A stretch of 64,000 nt of DNA from Paenibacillus sp. MSJ-34 (GCF_018918005.1 NZ_JAHLPR010000021.1:30790-94789), one strand, 5' to 3'. Counted from the first letter of the stretch, positions 44,042 to 53,442 are shown. Translations and numbers: made by a program. The notes: a model not told the origin generated them from the letters alone.

Positions 44042-44659
44042 TTAATCGAGCAAAACGGGGGCGTCCGGACGATGCCAAAATTCGAACATGCGTCCGATCT
44101 GTCCGATCGTATTCCGTTCCGTCGAAAGTTCCGGCAGCTCGTCCGGACCGAAGAAGCCGACGCCGCTCGTCTCGACCCCTTGGCTGGCTTCTCCGCCGGT
44201 AATGTCGCAGCGGATAAATACTTTGTATACATGATACGGCGAAGGCGGGTGCGGATGGCATTTTTTATCAAGAATGCCGAGCAGGCGAACCGGCTTGACG
44301 TCGAATCCGGATTCTTCGCGCACTTCCTTGACGGCAACCTCCGCCGGCGTCAGTCCGATATCGGCCCAGCCGCCCGGCAGCGACCAAGCTCCGTCGATTT
44401 TCTCCCGCACGAGCAGCAGTTTGCCCTCCCGGAACACGACCGCGCGAATATCGACTTTCGGCGTCGCATAGCCCGTTTCATTTGCGAACAGATCCGGGAT
44501 TCGCTCGAATGGCGTATCCGTATAGGCCGCCATCATCTCCACGCTAAGCTGCCTGAGCTCTTCATACCGCTCCAGGTCGTACACGTCTTTGCCGTATGTT
44601 AATCCGATTTGCGCGATGCTTTGTATTTTTTTGGCCCATGCCAACCATTGATGTTCCAT
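44042..44659 (-). CDS. NUDIX hydrolase with N-terminal extension
   Basis: 205 residues. N-terminal helical part (residues 1-60) matches the nucleotide-type NUDIX extension seen in Bacillus YjhB-like proteins. The Nudix box runs from Gly97: GGWADIGLTPAEVAVKEVREESGF. The metal-binding end REESG is intact, but the usual Glu at box position 7 is Leu103 and the Arg at position 15 is Lys111, a mild departure. Probably hydrolyses a nucleoside diphosphate derivative; substrate unknown. It lies 12 bases upstream of the YesM-type kinase gene. Confidence 0.85.
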   Translation of the reverse strand: MEHQWLAWAKKIQSIAQIGLTYGKDVYDLERYEELRQLSVEMMAAYTDTPFERIPDLFANETGYATPKVDIRAVVFREGKLLLVREKIDGAWSLPGGWADIGLTPAEVAVKEVREESGFDVKPVRLLGILDKKCHPHPPSPYHVYKVFIRCDITGGEASQGVETSGVGFFGPDELPELSTERNTIGQIGRMFEFWHRPDAPVLLD

Positions 44660-44811
44660 CCTCTTCCTCCTCGCTCGTTCAACCGCTAATGTAATTGTTA
44701 CTATATCATTATTGAAACCGGATTCACAACGGTTACTTTTGCGTATGAACCAACCGACGTTTGAGCAATGGGAGGGCCGCCGGAGTTGTACTGCAACAAC
44801 GAACGATAACG

Positions 44812-44856
44812 AAAACGGACTTGCAGAGGCTGCTATAACGCAGTCTGCAAGTCCGT
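44812..44856 (-). terminator. Terminator after the metallophosphoesterase gene
   Basis: 13-bp stem ACGGACTTGCAGA / TCTGCAAGTCCGT with an inner loop, followed by TTTTCG on the minus strand. Confidence 0.75.
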
Positions 44857-44899
44857 ACCGTATCCATCATTGCCGCTCACGCGGCGTCCGTATTGTCGC

Positions 44900-45850
44900 T
44901 TACCCACAAGGACGGTGCTCGGGCTGCTTGGTCACCTTCGAGCCGTCTTCCAGCCGGAGCCAAGTATCGAAATCGCGCTCGCCTTCCTTCATTCGGATCA
45001 TCCGCGCCCCGCGCGGAAATCCTTCGCGCCCGTACGTATTAAATCCGGTTGCCCGGCCGTAACATAGTCGAATGCCGTGCAGCGTACCGGTATAGTCGTT
45101 AATATGGTCATGCCCGACAAACGTGCCCATCACATCGCCCATTTCGACCATCGCCGCGAACAATCCGCTGTTGACCGGCGGACAGCATACTTCCTCATAC
45201 TTATGCCCGTAGCATGTCTGGCTTTCCCATACCTCGCGGTATTCGGGCAGCGGGATATGGAGAAAGGCGAGCGCCGACAGCGGCCGGCCTCCATTGACGT
45301 TCGTTAAATGGCGGGATTCCCGTTCGTACCAGCCGATTTGATCGCGACGAATCCAGTCGTACCCTTCCACATGGGACAAGGCGGACAAATTGCCGGAATC
45401 GAAAAAGTAAAGCGCCGCTCCGACGTTTCCTTCGCCATCCCGCACATGCAGAATGTAATTGCCGACGCCGCTGACAGCCGCGGGTCCCGGTTCGGCAACC
45501 GCGTATTCGAATCCCGCCGCGACCTCCATCAGCTCCTGTCTTGTAATCTGCGCTTCGGTGTCGTGATTGCCGAACACCACCGCCCATGGCGTGCGGCTTT
45601 CTTCCACAGCCGATACGGCGGCGCGGAACGACTCCCGCGGATCGCGGCATCTGCCCGCGGAGATGACGTCTCCGGAAAATACGACCAGATCGGGCCGCTC
45701 CTCCCGCAATACTAGCTGCATCAAAGCGAGGGAGCGCGCATTCTCCTCTTCGCTGTTCAAGCCCGGCTCCCCCCAGTCGTTCCAATGAACGTCCGTAAAT
45801 TGCGCGATCGTAAACGTACCGCTCTCGCGGAACGTAAAAGCATGTTTCAT
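44900..45850 (-). CDS. Calcineurin-like metallophosphoesterase
   Basis: 316 residues. Metal-binding motifs: AQFTDVHWND (DxH), VVFSGDVIS (GDxxS-like), VVFGNHDTEA (GNHD), LAFLHIPLPEY (H) and FVGHDHINDYTG (GHDH). No signal peptide. The arrangement is like the DCR2/purple-acid-phosphatase-like group of bacterial phosphodiesterases; substrate unknown. The start is ATG at 45850, with a GTG one codon earlier; AAGGGGAAGG precedes. Confidence 0.88.
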   Translation of the reverse strand: MKHAFTFRESGTFTIAQFTDVHWNDWGEPGLNSEEENARSLALMQLVLREERPDLVVFSGDVISAGRCRDPRESFRAAVSAVEESRTPWAVVFGNHDTEAQITRQELMEVAAGFEYAVAEPGPAAVSGVGNYILHVRDGEGNVGAALYFFDSGNLSALSHVEGYDWIRRDQIGWYERESRHLTNVNGGRPLSALAFLHIPLPEYREVWESQTCYGHKYEEVCCPPVNSGLFAAMVEMGDVMGTFVGHDHINDYTGTLHGIRLCYGRATGFNTYGREGFPRGARMIRMKEGERDFDTWLRLEDGSKVTKQPEHRPCG

Positions 45851-45953
45851 CACAGCCCTTCCCCTTCCGTTTCATTCTTCTTCGTTGTTGCCCGCGCCGT
45901 CCCGCTCCCCTTCAAGCGGAAGCGAAGTCAATCCTCATCCCGCTTCCGCCTCT

Positions 45954-46721
45954 TTACGCCAGTGCGATTTCAATTTGCTTCCGCCGCAAATGCTCGATCC
46001 ATTCCTCGGGACATTGCCGGCCGATGATCATCATCGAAACTTCCTGCAAATCCGCGATTTTCGCAAAAGCCGACGCCCCCAGCTTGGAATGGTCCGCGAG
46101 CACGATCGCTTCTTCCGCACGTTCCATCATTTTGCGGGACACGCTCGCTTCCTTCAAATCATAGTCCGTAATCCCGTCGACCAGCGAAATACCTCCGACC
46201 GAAATAAAAGCTTTATGTACCTTCAACTGCTCGAGCAAGCGTTCCGTTAACGCCCCTCCCGCGGATTGCAAGGATACGTCGATCTCGCCTCCGGCGAAAA
46301 TGACGCGTCCCGGAAAGCGTTCCATAGCCAACATCATGGCCGACACGGAATGGGTCACGATCGTGACGTCCGGCCGCTCGTGCAAATGGCGGATCACCTC
46401 GATCGTCGTGGTGCCGTTGTCGATCATAATCGTCTCTCCGTCCTTCACCAGGCCGGCGGCCAACTTGCCGATCGCTTCCTTCTCCTCGCGATTCGTTTGC
46501 ATTCTTTGCAAATACGGCAGCTCCGCCGCATGCATTCGCGCCTTTACGGCCCCGCCGTATACTTTCTTGAGCAGCCCTTCCTTCTCCAAGCGGTCCAAAT
46601 CGCGGCGGATCGTTTCCGACGAGACGTTCAGACGTTCTGCGAGATGCGGCACCCGTACCTTCTCGTCCTGCGTCAGCAGCTGCAAAATCGTTTTTTTCCG
46701 TTCTTCAAAAGTTAAGGACAT
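45954..46721 (-). CDS. DeoR/GlpR-family transcription regulator
   Basis: 255 residues. N-terminal HTH (FEERKKTILQLLTQDEKVRVPHLAERLNVSSETIRRDLDRLEKEGLLKKVYGGAV) and a sugar-phosphate-binding domain (TIMIDNGTTTIEVIRHL, VTHSVSAMMLAM, ISVGGISLVDGITDYDLKEASVSRKM). Members repress sugar-use operons until a sugar phosphate binds. It may control the downstream metallophosphoesterase, 100 bases away in the same direction. Start at MSLTFEER with GGGGGATAGG. Confidence 0.9.
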   Translation of the reverse strand: MSLTFEERKKTILQLLTQDEKVRVPHLAERLNVSSETIRRDLDRLEKEGLLKKVYGGAVKARMHAAELPYLQRMQTNREEKEAIGKLAAGLVKDGETIMIDNGTTTIEVIRHLHERPDVTIVTHSVSAMMLAMERFPGRVIFAGGEIDVSLQSAGGALTERLLEQLKVHKAFISVGGISLVDGITDYDLKEASVSRKMMERAEEAIVLADHSKLGASAFAKIADLQEVSMMIIGRQCPEEWIEHLRRKQIEIALA

Positions 46722-46868
46722 CCTATCCCCCATACATCACCGGAATCGAAACGAACAGAACTCTTTCGTCGATCCTGTCGTTTCACTATCATATTAAGGT
46801 TGATTCATGACGAATGTCAATGATTTTTTGTTTGTTTTATGTGTTTTTATGACCGATGTTGTTGTTTA

Positions 46869-47774
46869 TCATTCTTCTTGCGTTGGTTGCGGCAAGCAAA
46901 ATGTAGTACGCGCAAATCGGAGCCACTCGCGTCCCGCAAACGACAAATACCGGTCTTTGGACCATATCATCGCCAAATTCCATGAAATCGCCGGAGCTTC
47001 GAGCTTCGCCGCAGCGATCCGGCCGGGATCGAGCTTGCGGCAAATCGTCTGCGGCAGCAGCGCCACGCCGAGTCCGACCGCGACCATCTCGCTAATAAAA
47101 TCCCATTGGGAGCTGCTATAAGCAATGTTAGGGCGAAAACCGGCGCGAATGCACGCCGTCGTAATCATCTCGTGCAAAGCGAAATCTTCGCGGTACATGA
47201 TGAACGGCTCGTCGCGCAATTCCTCCAGCCGCACGGACTCGCGTCCCGCCAACCGATGATCTGGATGCAGAACAAGCTTGAGGTCGTCCACCACAAACGG
47301 CAGCACTTCGAACTGCGCTTCATTGACCGGCAGCACCGCCACCCCGATATCGAGCGAGCCGTTCTCCACTTCCCGCTCGATCGTTCGTCCCCCTTCTTCG
47401 ATCAGGCGAATGCGAATGCCCGGGTACAACCGGTGAAATTCGGCGATGACCGCAGGGAAGAAAGGCGCGCCGGTCATCGGAGGAATGCCGATGCGGATCG
47501 TCCCTTTCCGCATTTCCATCACATCCGCCAGTTCGGAAGCCAAATGATCGAAGGAATGCACGATTTGCTGCGCTTGCACTAGAATCGCCCGGCCCGCGTC
47601 CGTTAATTCGATATGTTTGGTGGAACGGTCGAACAATAAGACGCCCAATTCCTCTTCGACCGCCTTAATCATTTTGCTGATCGTCGGCTGCGTCACATGC
47701 AGCGTTTCCGCCGCTTTCGTAAAGCTTCGATATTTCGCGACCTCCAGAAAATAGTTTAAATGCCGGATATCCAT
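46869..47774 (-). CDS. cidR: CidR-like LysR-family regulator
   Basis: 301 residues. LysR HTH (HLNYFLEVAKYRSFTKAAETLHVTQPTISKMIKAVEEELGVLLFDR) and a substrate-binding domain. It is divergent from the cidA-cidB pair, the same arrangement as B. subtilis ywbI-ywbH-ywbG, where CidR (with acetate or weak acid as signal) activates the holin-like genes. The binding site is expected in the 142-base spacer. Start MDIRHL with TAGGAGG. Confidence 0.88.
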   Translation of the reverse strand: MDIRHLNYFLEVAKYRSFTKAAETLHVTQPTISKMIKAVEEELGVLLFDRSTKHIELTDAGRAILVQAQQIVHSFDHLASELADVMEMRKGTIRIGIPPMTGAPFFPAVIAEFHRLYPGIRIRLIEEGGRTIEREVENGSLDIGVAVLPVNEAQFEVLPFVVDDLKLVLHPDHRLAGRESVRLEELRDEPFIMYREDFALHEMITTACIRAGFRPNIAYSSSQWDFISEMVAVGLGVALLPQTICRKLDPGRIAAAKLEAPAISWNLAMIWSKDRYLSFAGREWLRFARTTFCLPQPTQEE

Positions 47775-47793
47775 TCGAGCGTTTCCTCCTAAA

Positions 47794-47816
47794 ACAAGAT
47801 AAACATCTGATCTTGT
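47794..47816. promoter_or_regulatory. Inverted repeat, candidate CidR operator
   Basis: ACAAGAT - 9 bases - ATCTTGT, a perfect 7-bp inverted repeat, 20 bases upstream of cidR and 50 bases before the cid promoter. The size suits a LysR dimer site, although the usual T-N11-A core is only loosely seen. Confidence 0.5.
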
Positions 47817-47864
47817 ATCCGTGATTTATAGATAAAAAGCATAAATATCATTCAATATATGTAT

Positions 47865-47893
47865 TTTACCTATTCTGAAGCGCGAAGTATACT
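47865..47893 (+). promoter_or_regulatory. Likely cidAB promoter
   Basis: TTTACC (47865-47870), 17-bp spacer, TATACT (47888-47893). The weak -35 is usual for an activator-dependent promoter. Confidence 0.5.
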
Positions 47894-47916
47894 CAATATC
47901 GAGAGGAGTATTCAAC

Positions 47917-48288
47917 ATGTGGAAAATCGCCAAAATCATCGGGCAGCTTGGACTTCTGACCGGTTTAACTTTACTTGGCAACGTCATATCCGAATATTTC
48001 GGCTTGCCGATTCCCGGCAGCATCATCGGCCTCGGCATCCTGTTCGCCTTGCTGCAACTGAAATGGATCCGGCTTGAATGGATCGAGCAAGGAGCCGATT
48101 GGCTGCTTTCCAAACTGCTATTGTTTTTCATACCTTCCGTCGTCGGCATCGTTCAGTACCAACAATTGATCGCTTCTTCCGTCCTCCGGCTTATTATGGT
48201 GATCGGTCTCAGCACCTTTGCCGTGATGGCATGCACCGGGCTGCTTGCCGAGTTCATCTCGCGCAAAAAAGGGAGGGAGACCGCATGA
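47917..48288 (+). CDS. cidA: CidA/LrgA holin-like protein
   Basis: 123 residues with four membrane segments (LGLLTGLTLLGNVISEYFGLPIPGSIIGLGILFALL, LLSKLLLFFIPSVVGIV, LRLIMVIGLSTFAVMACTGLLAEFI). Conserved LPIPGSIIGLGILF loop of the CidA/LrgA family. These proteins export small carbon acids or tune murein hydrolase and cell death during overflow metabolism. GAGAGGAG precedes the ATG; the stop overlaps the cidB start (ATGA). Confidence 0.92.
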   Translation: MWKIAKIIGQLGLLTGLTLLGNVISEYFGLPIPGSIIGLGILFALLQLKWIRLEWIEQGADWLLSKLLLFFIPSVVGIVQYQQLIASSVLRLIMVIGLSTFAVMACTGLLAEFISRKKGRETA

Positions 48289-48962
48289 TCGCCATCGCTT
48301 GTCTGCTTCTTACCGTCGGCATTTATTGGGGAACGGACCGGTTGTATCAACGTTTCAAACGAACGTATCTGTCTCCGGTCATCATTGTGCCGGTTCTATT
48401 GATTGCCGGTCTCCTCGCATTCCGCGTCCCGTTCGAATCGTACCATGCCGGCACGCAGGTATTGACCGATCTGCTCGGACCGGCAACTGTTGCGTTTGCC
48501 GTGCCGTTGTACAAATATTTTCAATTGCTCAAAAAACATGCTCTGGAAATGATATCGAGCGTCCTGTTCGGTTCCTTCGTTGCGATCGTCACTTCCGTGC
48601 TGCTGGCCGAGTGGATGCAAATGGACGCCCAATTGATCGAAAGCATGGCTCCGCGCTCGATTACGACGCCGATCGCGATGAACGTTTCGCAATCGCTTGG
48701 CGGCATCCCTGCGATAACGGCCGTATTCGTTATTATGACAGGCATTATCGGCGTCGTGATCGGCCCGCCCATGATCCGGCTGTTCCGCCTTCGAAGCAGC
48801 GTGTCGCGGGGGCTGCTGCTCGGCATGGGGGCGCACGGCATCGGAACGACGAGAGCGTTCGAATTCGGCCGCATCGAGGGAGTGATGGCAAGCCTGGCCA
48901 TGATCATGGGCGCCTTGTTCACGCTCGGAATGATTCGCGGCGTGCTGGGACTGATGATGTGA
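48285..48962 (+). CDS. cidB: CidB/LrgB membrane protein
   Basis: 225 residues with about six membrane segments. Family motifs: SPVIIVPVLLIAGLLAF, LLGPATVAFAVPLYK, SMAPRSITTPIAMNVSQSLGGIPAITAVFVIMTGIIGVVIGP, GMGAHGIGTTRAFEFGRIEGVMASLAMIMGAL. Works with CidA. The start ATG overlaps the TGA of cidA by four bases, with GGGAGGGAG before it; a longer frame to 48078 lies inside cidA. Confidence 0.93.
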   Translation: MIAIACLLLTVGIYWGTDRLYQRFKRTYLSPVIIVPVLLIAGLLAFRVPFESYHAGTQVLTDLLGPATVAFAVPLYKYFQLLKKHALEMISSVLFGSFVAIVTSVLLAEWMQMDAQLIESMAPRSITTPIAMNVSQSLGGIPAITAVFVIMTGIIGVVIGPPMIRLFRLRSSVSRGLLLGMGAHGIGTTRAFEFGRIEGVMASLAMIMGALFTLGMIRGVLGLMM

Positions 48963-48963
48963 A

Positions 48964-48992
48964 GCGCCTCGAACCGGATCGGTTCGAGGCGC
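48964..48992. terminator. Hairpin between convergent cidB and binding-protein genes
   Basis: 12-bp perfect stem GCGCCTCGAACC with a 5-base loop. No T-run on either strand, but it lies directly after cidB and between convergent genes, so a shared termination role is plausible. Confidence 0.55.
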
Positions 48993-49024
48993 ATTGCCCG
49001 AGCTACGCTTCTCGACTGCCCTTT

Positions 49025-50356
49025 CTACTCGTTTAAGTAGGTTGTCACCCGGTTCTGAATCAGCTTCGCTGCTTCCTCGGCAGTCTTTTGTCCGTTGAAA
49101 AACGGTTTGGCTTCCTCTTCGATCATGGGAACAATTTTAGGATCGTAGTTCATATAGTGATCTGCCGCGTTGATGATCTCCTGGATTTGGGCAAATTGTT
49201 CGTTCGGCACGTTGATTGCTTTCCCATCTGGAAGCTTGAACGTTCCATTCTTCATTTGCTCCTTGATGTCGTTCAGCTTCTTCTCATTCACAGATTTATG
49301 CAATGAAATTCCATCTTGCAAGGATTGCACTTCTTCGGATAACAAGAAGGAAACAAATTTCCATGCCTCCTCCTTGACTAACGATTTGGCTGAAATCGCA
49401 AACTCGAATGAAGGTGTGATTGTTACACCGTTTTGTCCTTCCGCATGCGGCTTTTGCAGCAGTTTCGGATTCGAGAAGAATTGATACGGAATATTGATCA
49501 AGTCGGCCGGCGAGTAAAAATAGGTATTGTAGAACAATTGTTTACCCGCTTCCGCTTGATTGGCAGTCATCACCTTCTCGTCATACCATTTTTTTAATTG
49601 TTGCATAGTTTCCACGAATGAGGGAGAGTCGAAGTTTGCCTTCTTCGCCGCACTGTCAACGAACTGTTCGAAATGATCAAAAACCGTTTCATAAAGGATT
49701 CGTTCCGGCGGGGTGCCTGCCAAAGCGAAGCCGCTCTCGCCTGCCTGCTGCTTCAGTGTTCTGGAGATCTCCCCGAACTCCTTCCAGCCCCAGATCTTAT
49801 CGTCCGCTTTCACGCTTGCGTTTGCGAGAATGTCTCCGTCTCCCACGAACGCCTCCAGGTAAAATCCGGATGGCATCGCATATAAGCCGCCATGCGCCTT
49901 CTTCGCCGCTTCCAAAACGTTCGTTTGCAACTCGCTCTTATTCAATGTACTGTCTTGTTCCAATAAATCTTCCATGTTCAGGAGAAACTGTTTGCTTATA
50001 TATTCTTTGAGAGGCAAGCCGCCTATTTCGATAATATCCGCGCCTTTTCCAGATAGCAGTGCCGTATTCGTCGTTTTTTGGTACTTTTCGAAATCGCCAA
50101 CCGTCCACTCTTCCCCCGCTTGTTGCTTATAAGATATGATTTGCAGGTCGATCTCCGGGTATTTCTCTTCAAACTTTTTCTTTACGGTCTGGTAAAATTC
50201 GTCCGGTTGCAGGATCGTCAAAGTAAGGACGGTTTTCCCATCCGACTTGACCGGTTTCCCTTGGTTCTTCTCTTCCCCGCTGCCTCCGGAACTGCATGCC
50301 GTCATTGCGATCATCATCATACCAATGAATACCATCCATAGCCTTTTTTTCGTCAT
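49025..50356 (-). CDS. Sugar ABC transporter substrate-binding lipoprotein
   Basis: 443 residues. Lipobox IAMTAC with Cys21, then a family 1 solute-binding fold (TLTILQPDEFYQTVKKKFEEKYPEIDLQIISYKQ, GKGADIIEIGGLPLKEYISKQFLLNMEDLLEQD, EEAWKFVSFLLSEEVQSLQ). Last gene of a four-gene operon with two CUT1 permeases and an HlyD-type protein; usually the binder comes first. Codon use here is somewhat more AT-rich than in nearby genes. Confidence 0.87.
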   Translation of the reverse strand: MTKKRLWMVFIGMMMIAMTACSSGGSGEEKNQGKPVKSDGKTVLTLTILQPDEFYQTVKKKFEEKYPEIDLQIISYKQQAGEEWTVGDFEKYQKTTNTALLSGKGADIIEIGGLPLKEYISKQFLLNMEDLLEQDSTLNKSELQTNVLEAAKKAHGGLYAMPSGFYLEAFVGDGDILANASVKADDKIWGWKEFGEISRTLKQQAGESGFALAGTPPERILYETVFDHFEQFVDSAAKKANFDSPSFVETMQQLKKWYDEKVMTANQAEAGKQLFYNTYFYSPADLINIPYQFFSNPKLLQKPHAEGQNGVTITPSFEFAISAKSLVKEEAWKFVSFLLSEEVQSLQDGISLHKSVNEKKLNDIKEQMKNGTFKLPDGKAINVPNEQFAQIQEIINAADHYMNYDPKIVPMIEEEAKPFFNGQKTAEEAAKLIQNRVTTYLNE

Positions 50357-50393
50357 ATGAGTTCCACTCCTCTACTATATCGAATCTATTTTT

Positions 50394-51557
50394 CTATTGC
50401 AGACGAACACGATCGCCGTCCTGCAATGGTTCGCTGCTCTCCACAACAATGAGCTCCCCTTCAAAGAGGCTGCCCGATTGAATCATCGTTTCCTTGTCAT
50501 TCGTTTCACTCGAATCAAGCTTGAATTTACGCGCAACGAAGACATTGCCCAATGCGCCCCGCTGCTCATCAATTTTATACACAAACATGCCCTCCCGATC
50601 CTGATGAATCGCCGCATTGGAAATGACGAATCCCTCTTGGTTCGAGCGCTTCTCGAGTTTGACCCATGCCTGCTCCCCCCCCTTCAGTTCGGCATCAATT
50701 ACCTTGATGCGAAGAACCTTCTGAGGAATGGTCCGGATCTTGCCCGAATCCAAACTCGATGAATTGTCGGTACGCGGTTCCGCATTCGCCATTTCATCAA
50801 TCGTGCCGTCGACGATACGGGTCTGTTGTTCTTGGGAGGTATTGACCTGGACTTCGATCTTTTCCCCAATCGATATCCCTAAGCCGGATAACAGCTTGGC
50901 ATCAGCGGTCATTTCAAACCGGTAACCCAAACGATCGTTTGCAATCAGAACATCTCCTTCTCCAGACGCTAATCCTTCAACCGCGTTGATTTTCGTAATC
51001 ATCCCGTCGAACGGAGCCGTCAGTTCCTTCTGGCTTGCCAGTCGGTCTCTCAATTCGTCAATTTTACGTTCCTGCACGCCCAGATCAAGCTTGCGCGTTT
51101 CGATCTCGCGTTTTACATTGCGAATCTCGAGTTCGTCCCCTTCCATCGTTGCCTGGATGAACTGATCTTGCGTATTTTGCAGCTCGATTTTCTGCTTTTC
51201 CAAATGGGTGACCTCATCCTGCAATTCTCGCTCGGCAGATTTGCTGTCATAGAGGATCAGCTTTTGCCCCTTCTTCACATGGTCTCCTTCTTTTACGAGA
51301 ATCTTCCGGATCTTCCAGCCGTCAGGATTCGATAGTTTCTCCTCGCCAACCGGGTACAAGATGCCGCTGCCTTCGAGCGTATGTACAAGACTTCCGTTTA
51401 CCGCCTTTTCCGTTCTCACCTTCGGCATTGTCAGCGACTGCAACGTGTTGCCGAATAACGTCAAAATCGCCAGCAACCCTATAAAAGCTATGAATGCGAC
51501 TTGAATGTTTCGTTTGCGCCTTCGATCGGCCGTCTCATTTTGTAACTCCATGTCCAC
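50394..51557 (-). CDS. HlyD/MacA-like membrane-fusion adaptor protein
   Basis: 387 residues. N-terminal membrane anchor (IQVAFIAFIGLLAILTLFG), lipoyl-like halves (GWKIRKILVKEGDHVKKGQKLILYDS and KELTAPFDGMITKINAVEGLASGEGDVLIA) on either side of a coiled-coil hairpin (ERELQDEVTHLEKQKIELQN ... KREIETRKLDLGVQERKIDELRDRLASQ), then beta-barrel parts. Such proteins normally join an exporter, yet here the gene sits between permease and binding-protein genes of a sugar importer. The GTG at 51557 has AGGAGG; an ATG two codons later is an alternative. Confidence 0.83.
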   Translation of the reverse strand: MDMELQNETADRRRKRNIQVAFIAFIGLLAILTLFGNTLQSLTMPKVRTEKAVNGSLVHTLEGSGILYPVGEEKLSNPDGWKIRKILVKEGDHVKKGQKLILYDSKSAERELQDEVTHLEKQKIELQNTQDQFIQATMEGDELEIRNVKREIETRKLDLGVQERKIDELRDRLASQKELTAPFDGMITKINAVEGLASGEGDVLIANDRLGYRFEMTADAKLLSGLGISIGEKIEVQVNTSQEQQTRIVDGTIDEMANAEPRTDNSSSLDSGKIRTIPQKVLRIKVIDAELKGGEQAWVKLEKRSNQEGFVISNAAIHQDREGMFVYKIDEQRGALGNVFVARKFKLDSSETNDKETMIQSGSLFEGELIVVESSEPLQDGDRVRLQ

Positions 51558-51622
51558 GTCTTTCACCTCCTAACCGCTTATGCTTCAGCGAAATTCGCCT
51601 CGTTGGCATCCGCTCTGCAAAC

Positions 51623-52519
51623 CTACCCCTTGATGCCGGACAGTTGAATGCCTTCGATAAAATACGTTTCCGCGTATAGAAACAACAGCACCATCGGAGT
51701 CATGTAAAGGATCGATGCAGCGAAAGCGACACCCTGCTCGCCCTCGTTGATCCTCGATAAATAAACGGATAGCGGCTGCTTGAACGAATCGTCCAGAAAA
51801 ATAAGCGGCTGCTCTACCATGTTCCAATAATCGACGAATAACAGGATCACAAGCGCGGCTATGCCCGGTTTGATCATAGGGACGATGATCGTAGAGAAAA
51901 TCCGTAAATGACCGGCACCGTCAAGCTTAGCTGCTTCGATATAGGCATACGGAATATGCAGCATGAACTGGCGCAGCATAAACACGCCGAAAGCCGCGAA
52001 TATGCCGGGCCATATAATAGCCCCCGGGCTGTTCAGCAACCCCAATGTATCCGCCATCATGTAATTTGGCACGAGCGTCACTTGGAACGGCATGAGCATC
52101 GATAAGAGATAGACAATGAACAGCGTATCGCGGCCGCGAAAATGAAGCTTGGAGAGCGCATAGGCGGCAAACGCCGCTACAAGGGTCTGACCTGCGATGA
52201 TCGGCACCACCATAAACGCCGAATTCCAGAACATCATTAAAAATTTCGGACTGTTTACCAGCACTTTGCCGTACTGCTCCAAAGAGACTTGATCCGGCAG
52301 CAATTTTAAATTAACAAATGGATTGGCTGTCCCTGCAGCCGCTTCGCTCGCTTTCCCGATGGGCCCGTAATTGATTCCAATTTCCAGTTCCGTCATAAGC
52401 GAATTTGTAAAAGTGATCACGATCGGGAATAATAACAGGACCGCAATAGCGCCCATGACGACCGTTAACGCGCTTTTTTGCAAACCTTTTGTTTTTCGCA
52501 AACCTTTGGTCACTTGCAA
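51623..52519 (-). CDS. Carbohydrate ABC transporter permease (CUT1, MalG-like)
   Basis: 298 residues with six membrane segments and the EAA loop YIEAAKLDGAGHLRIFSTIIVPMIKPG. A 30-residue extracytoplasmic stretch follows the first helix (MTELEIGINYGPIGKASEAAAGTANPF). Imports a sugar or oligosaccharide together with the permease gene just upstream (17-base gap). The ATPase is not in the operon; CUT1 systems often share a common one such as MsmX. Confidence 0.9.
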   Translation of the reverse strand: MQVTKGLRKTKGLQKSALTVVMGAIAVLLLFPIVITFTNSLMTELEIGINYGPIGKASEAAAGTANPFVNLKLLPDQVSLEQYGKVLVNSPKFLMMFWNSAFMVVPIIAGQTLVAAFAAYALSKLHFRGRDTLFIVYLLSMLMPFQVTLVPNYMMADTLGLLNSPGAIIWPGIFAAFGVFMLRQFMLHIPYAYIEAAKLDGAGHLRIFSTIIVPMIKPGIAALVILLFVDYWNMVEQPLIFLDDSFKQPLSVYLSRINEGEQGVAFAASILYMTPMVLLFLYAETYFIEGIQLSGIKG

Positions 52520-52536
52520 TCGCTCTTTCCTCCCCC

Positions 52537-53442
52537 CTATTCCATGAACTGCCGATACCGGCGTTCCAGCGCAAACAAACCCATGACGAGCAGAAGAATA
52601 CAGCCAACCATCAAAGTCGCCGCCGCGGTCAGCTTCTGAATGTCCAACGACGCGAACATGTTGTTCATATAATGCTGCAGCATATAGATGCTGTCATGCG
52701 GATAATCGCCTGCGATCAAATACGTTTCCCGAAATACTTTAAACGAATTAATGATCGACATCATGACGACAAAGAACATGGTGGACGTGAGATAGACCAG
52801 CGTAATGCTGCCAAACTGCCGTAAGCGCCCCGCGCCTTCCACTTGAGCGGTTTCATAATAATCCTTCGGAATTTGCTGTAGTCCCGCCAAAAATAAAATC
52901 ACGTTATAGCCGATGTTCTTCCATAGATAAACGACAATCACCACCATTCGAGCGGTATCGCTTTTCATCCAATCCACGCGTTCCAATCCGAACTGAGTTA
53001 GCCAAGCGTTCAAGGAGCCGTTCCAATCAAACAGCATTTGCCAGATCAGAATAATCGAGGCGACGGGAACGACAAGCGGCAGCACATAGGAAGTTCTGAA
53101 CCATTTTCGGAAATAAACATTTTTATTCAGCAGCATCGCCAAGCCTAGCGACAGCACAATCATAACGGGCACACTAACCGCGGTGAAATAAAACGTATTC
53201 GACGCCGCCTTTCGGAACGAAGCGCTCGCAAGCAGTTCGCGATAATTGTCCACCCCGACAAAATGACCGTCTATCGTACTGTCCATAAAGGAGTAAAGTA
53301 CGCCCATGGCAAACGGAATAAGATAGAACAGTGCAAATCCCGCTCCGCTTGGGGCGAGAAACAGCCATGCCGCCGCCGTGTCTCTGCGGAACCATTTTTT
53401 CGTCTTCATTGCGAATCCATGCCAAAAAACCCACTTCTTCAT
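52537..53442 (-). CDS. Carbohydrate ABC transporter permease (CUT1, MalF/UgpA-like)
   Basis: 301 residues, six membrane segments (AWLFLAPSGAGFALFYLIPFAMGVLYSFM at the start) and EAA-type loop YETAQVEGAGRLRQFGSITLVYLT. First gene of the operon; AGGAGGAA precedes the ATG at 53442. Pairs with the MalG-like permease that follows. Confidence 0.9.
   Translation of the reverse strand: MKKWVFWHGFAMKTKKWFRRDTAAAWLFLAPSGAGFALFYLIPFAMGVLYSFMDSTIDGHFVGVDNYRELLASASFRKAASNTFYFTAVSVPVMIVLSLGLAMLLNKNVYFRKWFRTSYVLPLVVPVASIILIWQMLFDWNGSLNAWLTQFGLERVDWMKSDTARMVVIVVYLWKNIGYNVILFLAGLQQIPKDYYETAQVEGAGRLRQFGSITLVYLTSTMFFVVMMSIINSFKVFRETYLIAGDYPHDSIYMLQHYMNNMFASLDIQKLTAAATLMVGCILLLVMGLFALERRYRQFME

Noticed and set aside
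47917..48962. Prophage holin genes
   Set aside because: The pair and its divergent LysR regulator match the chromosomal cid/lrg system, and no other phage gene is near.
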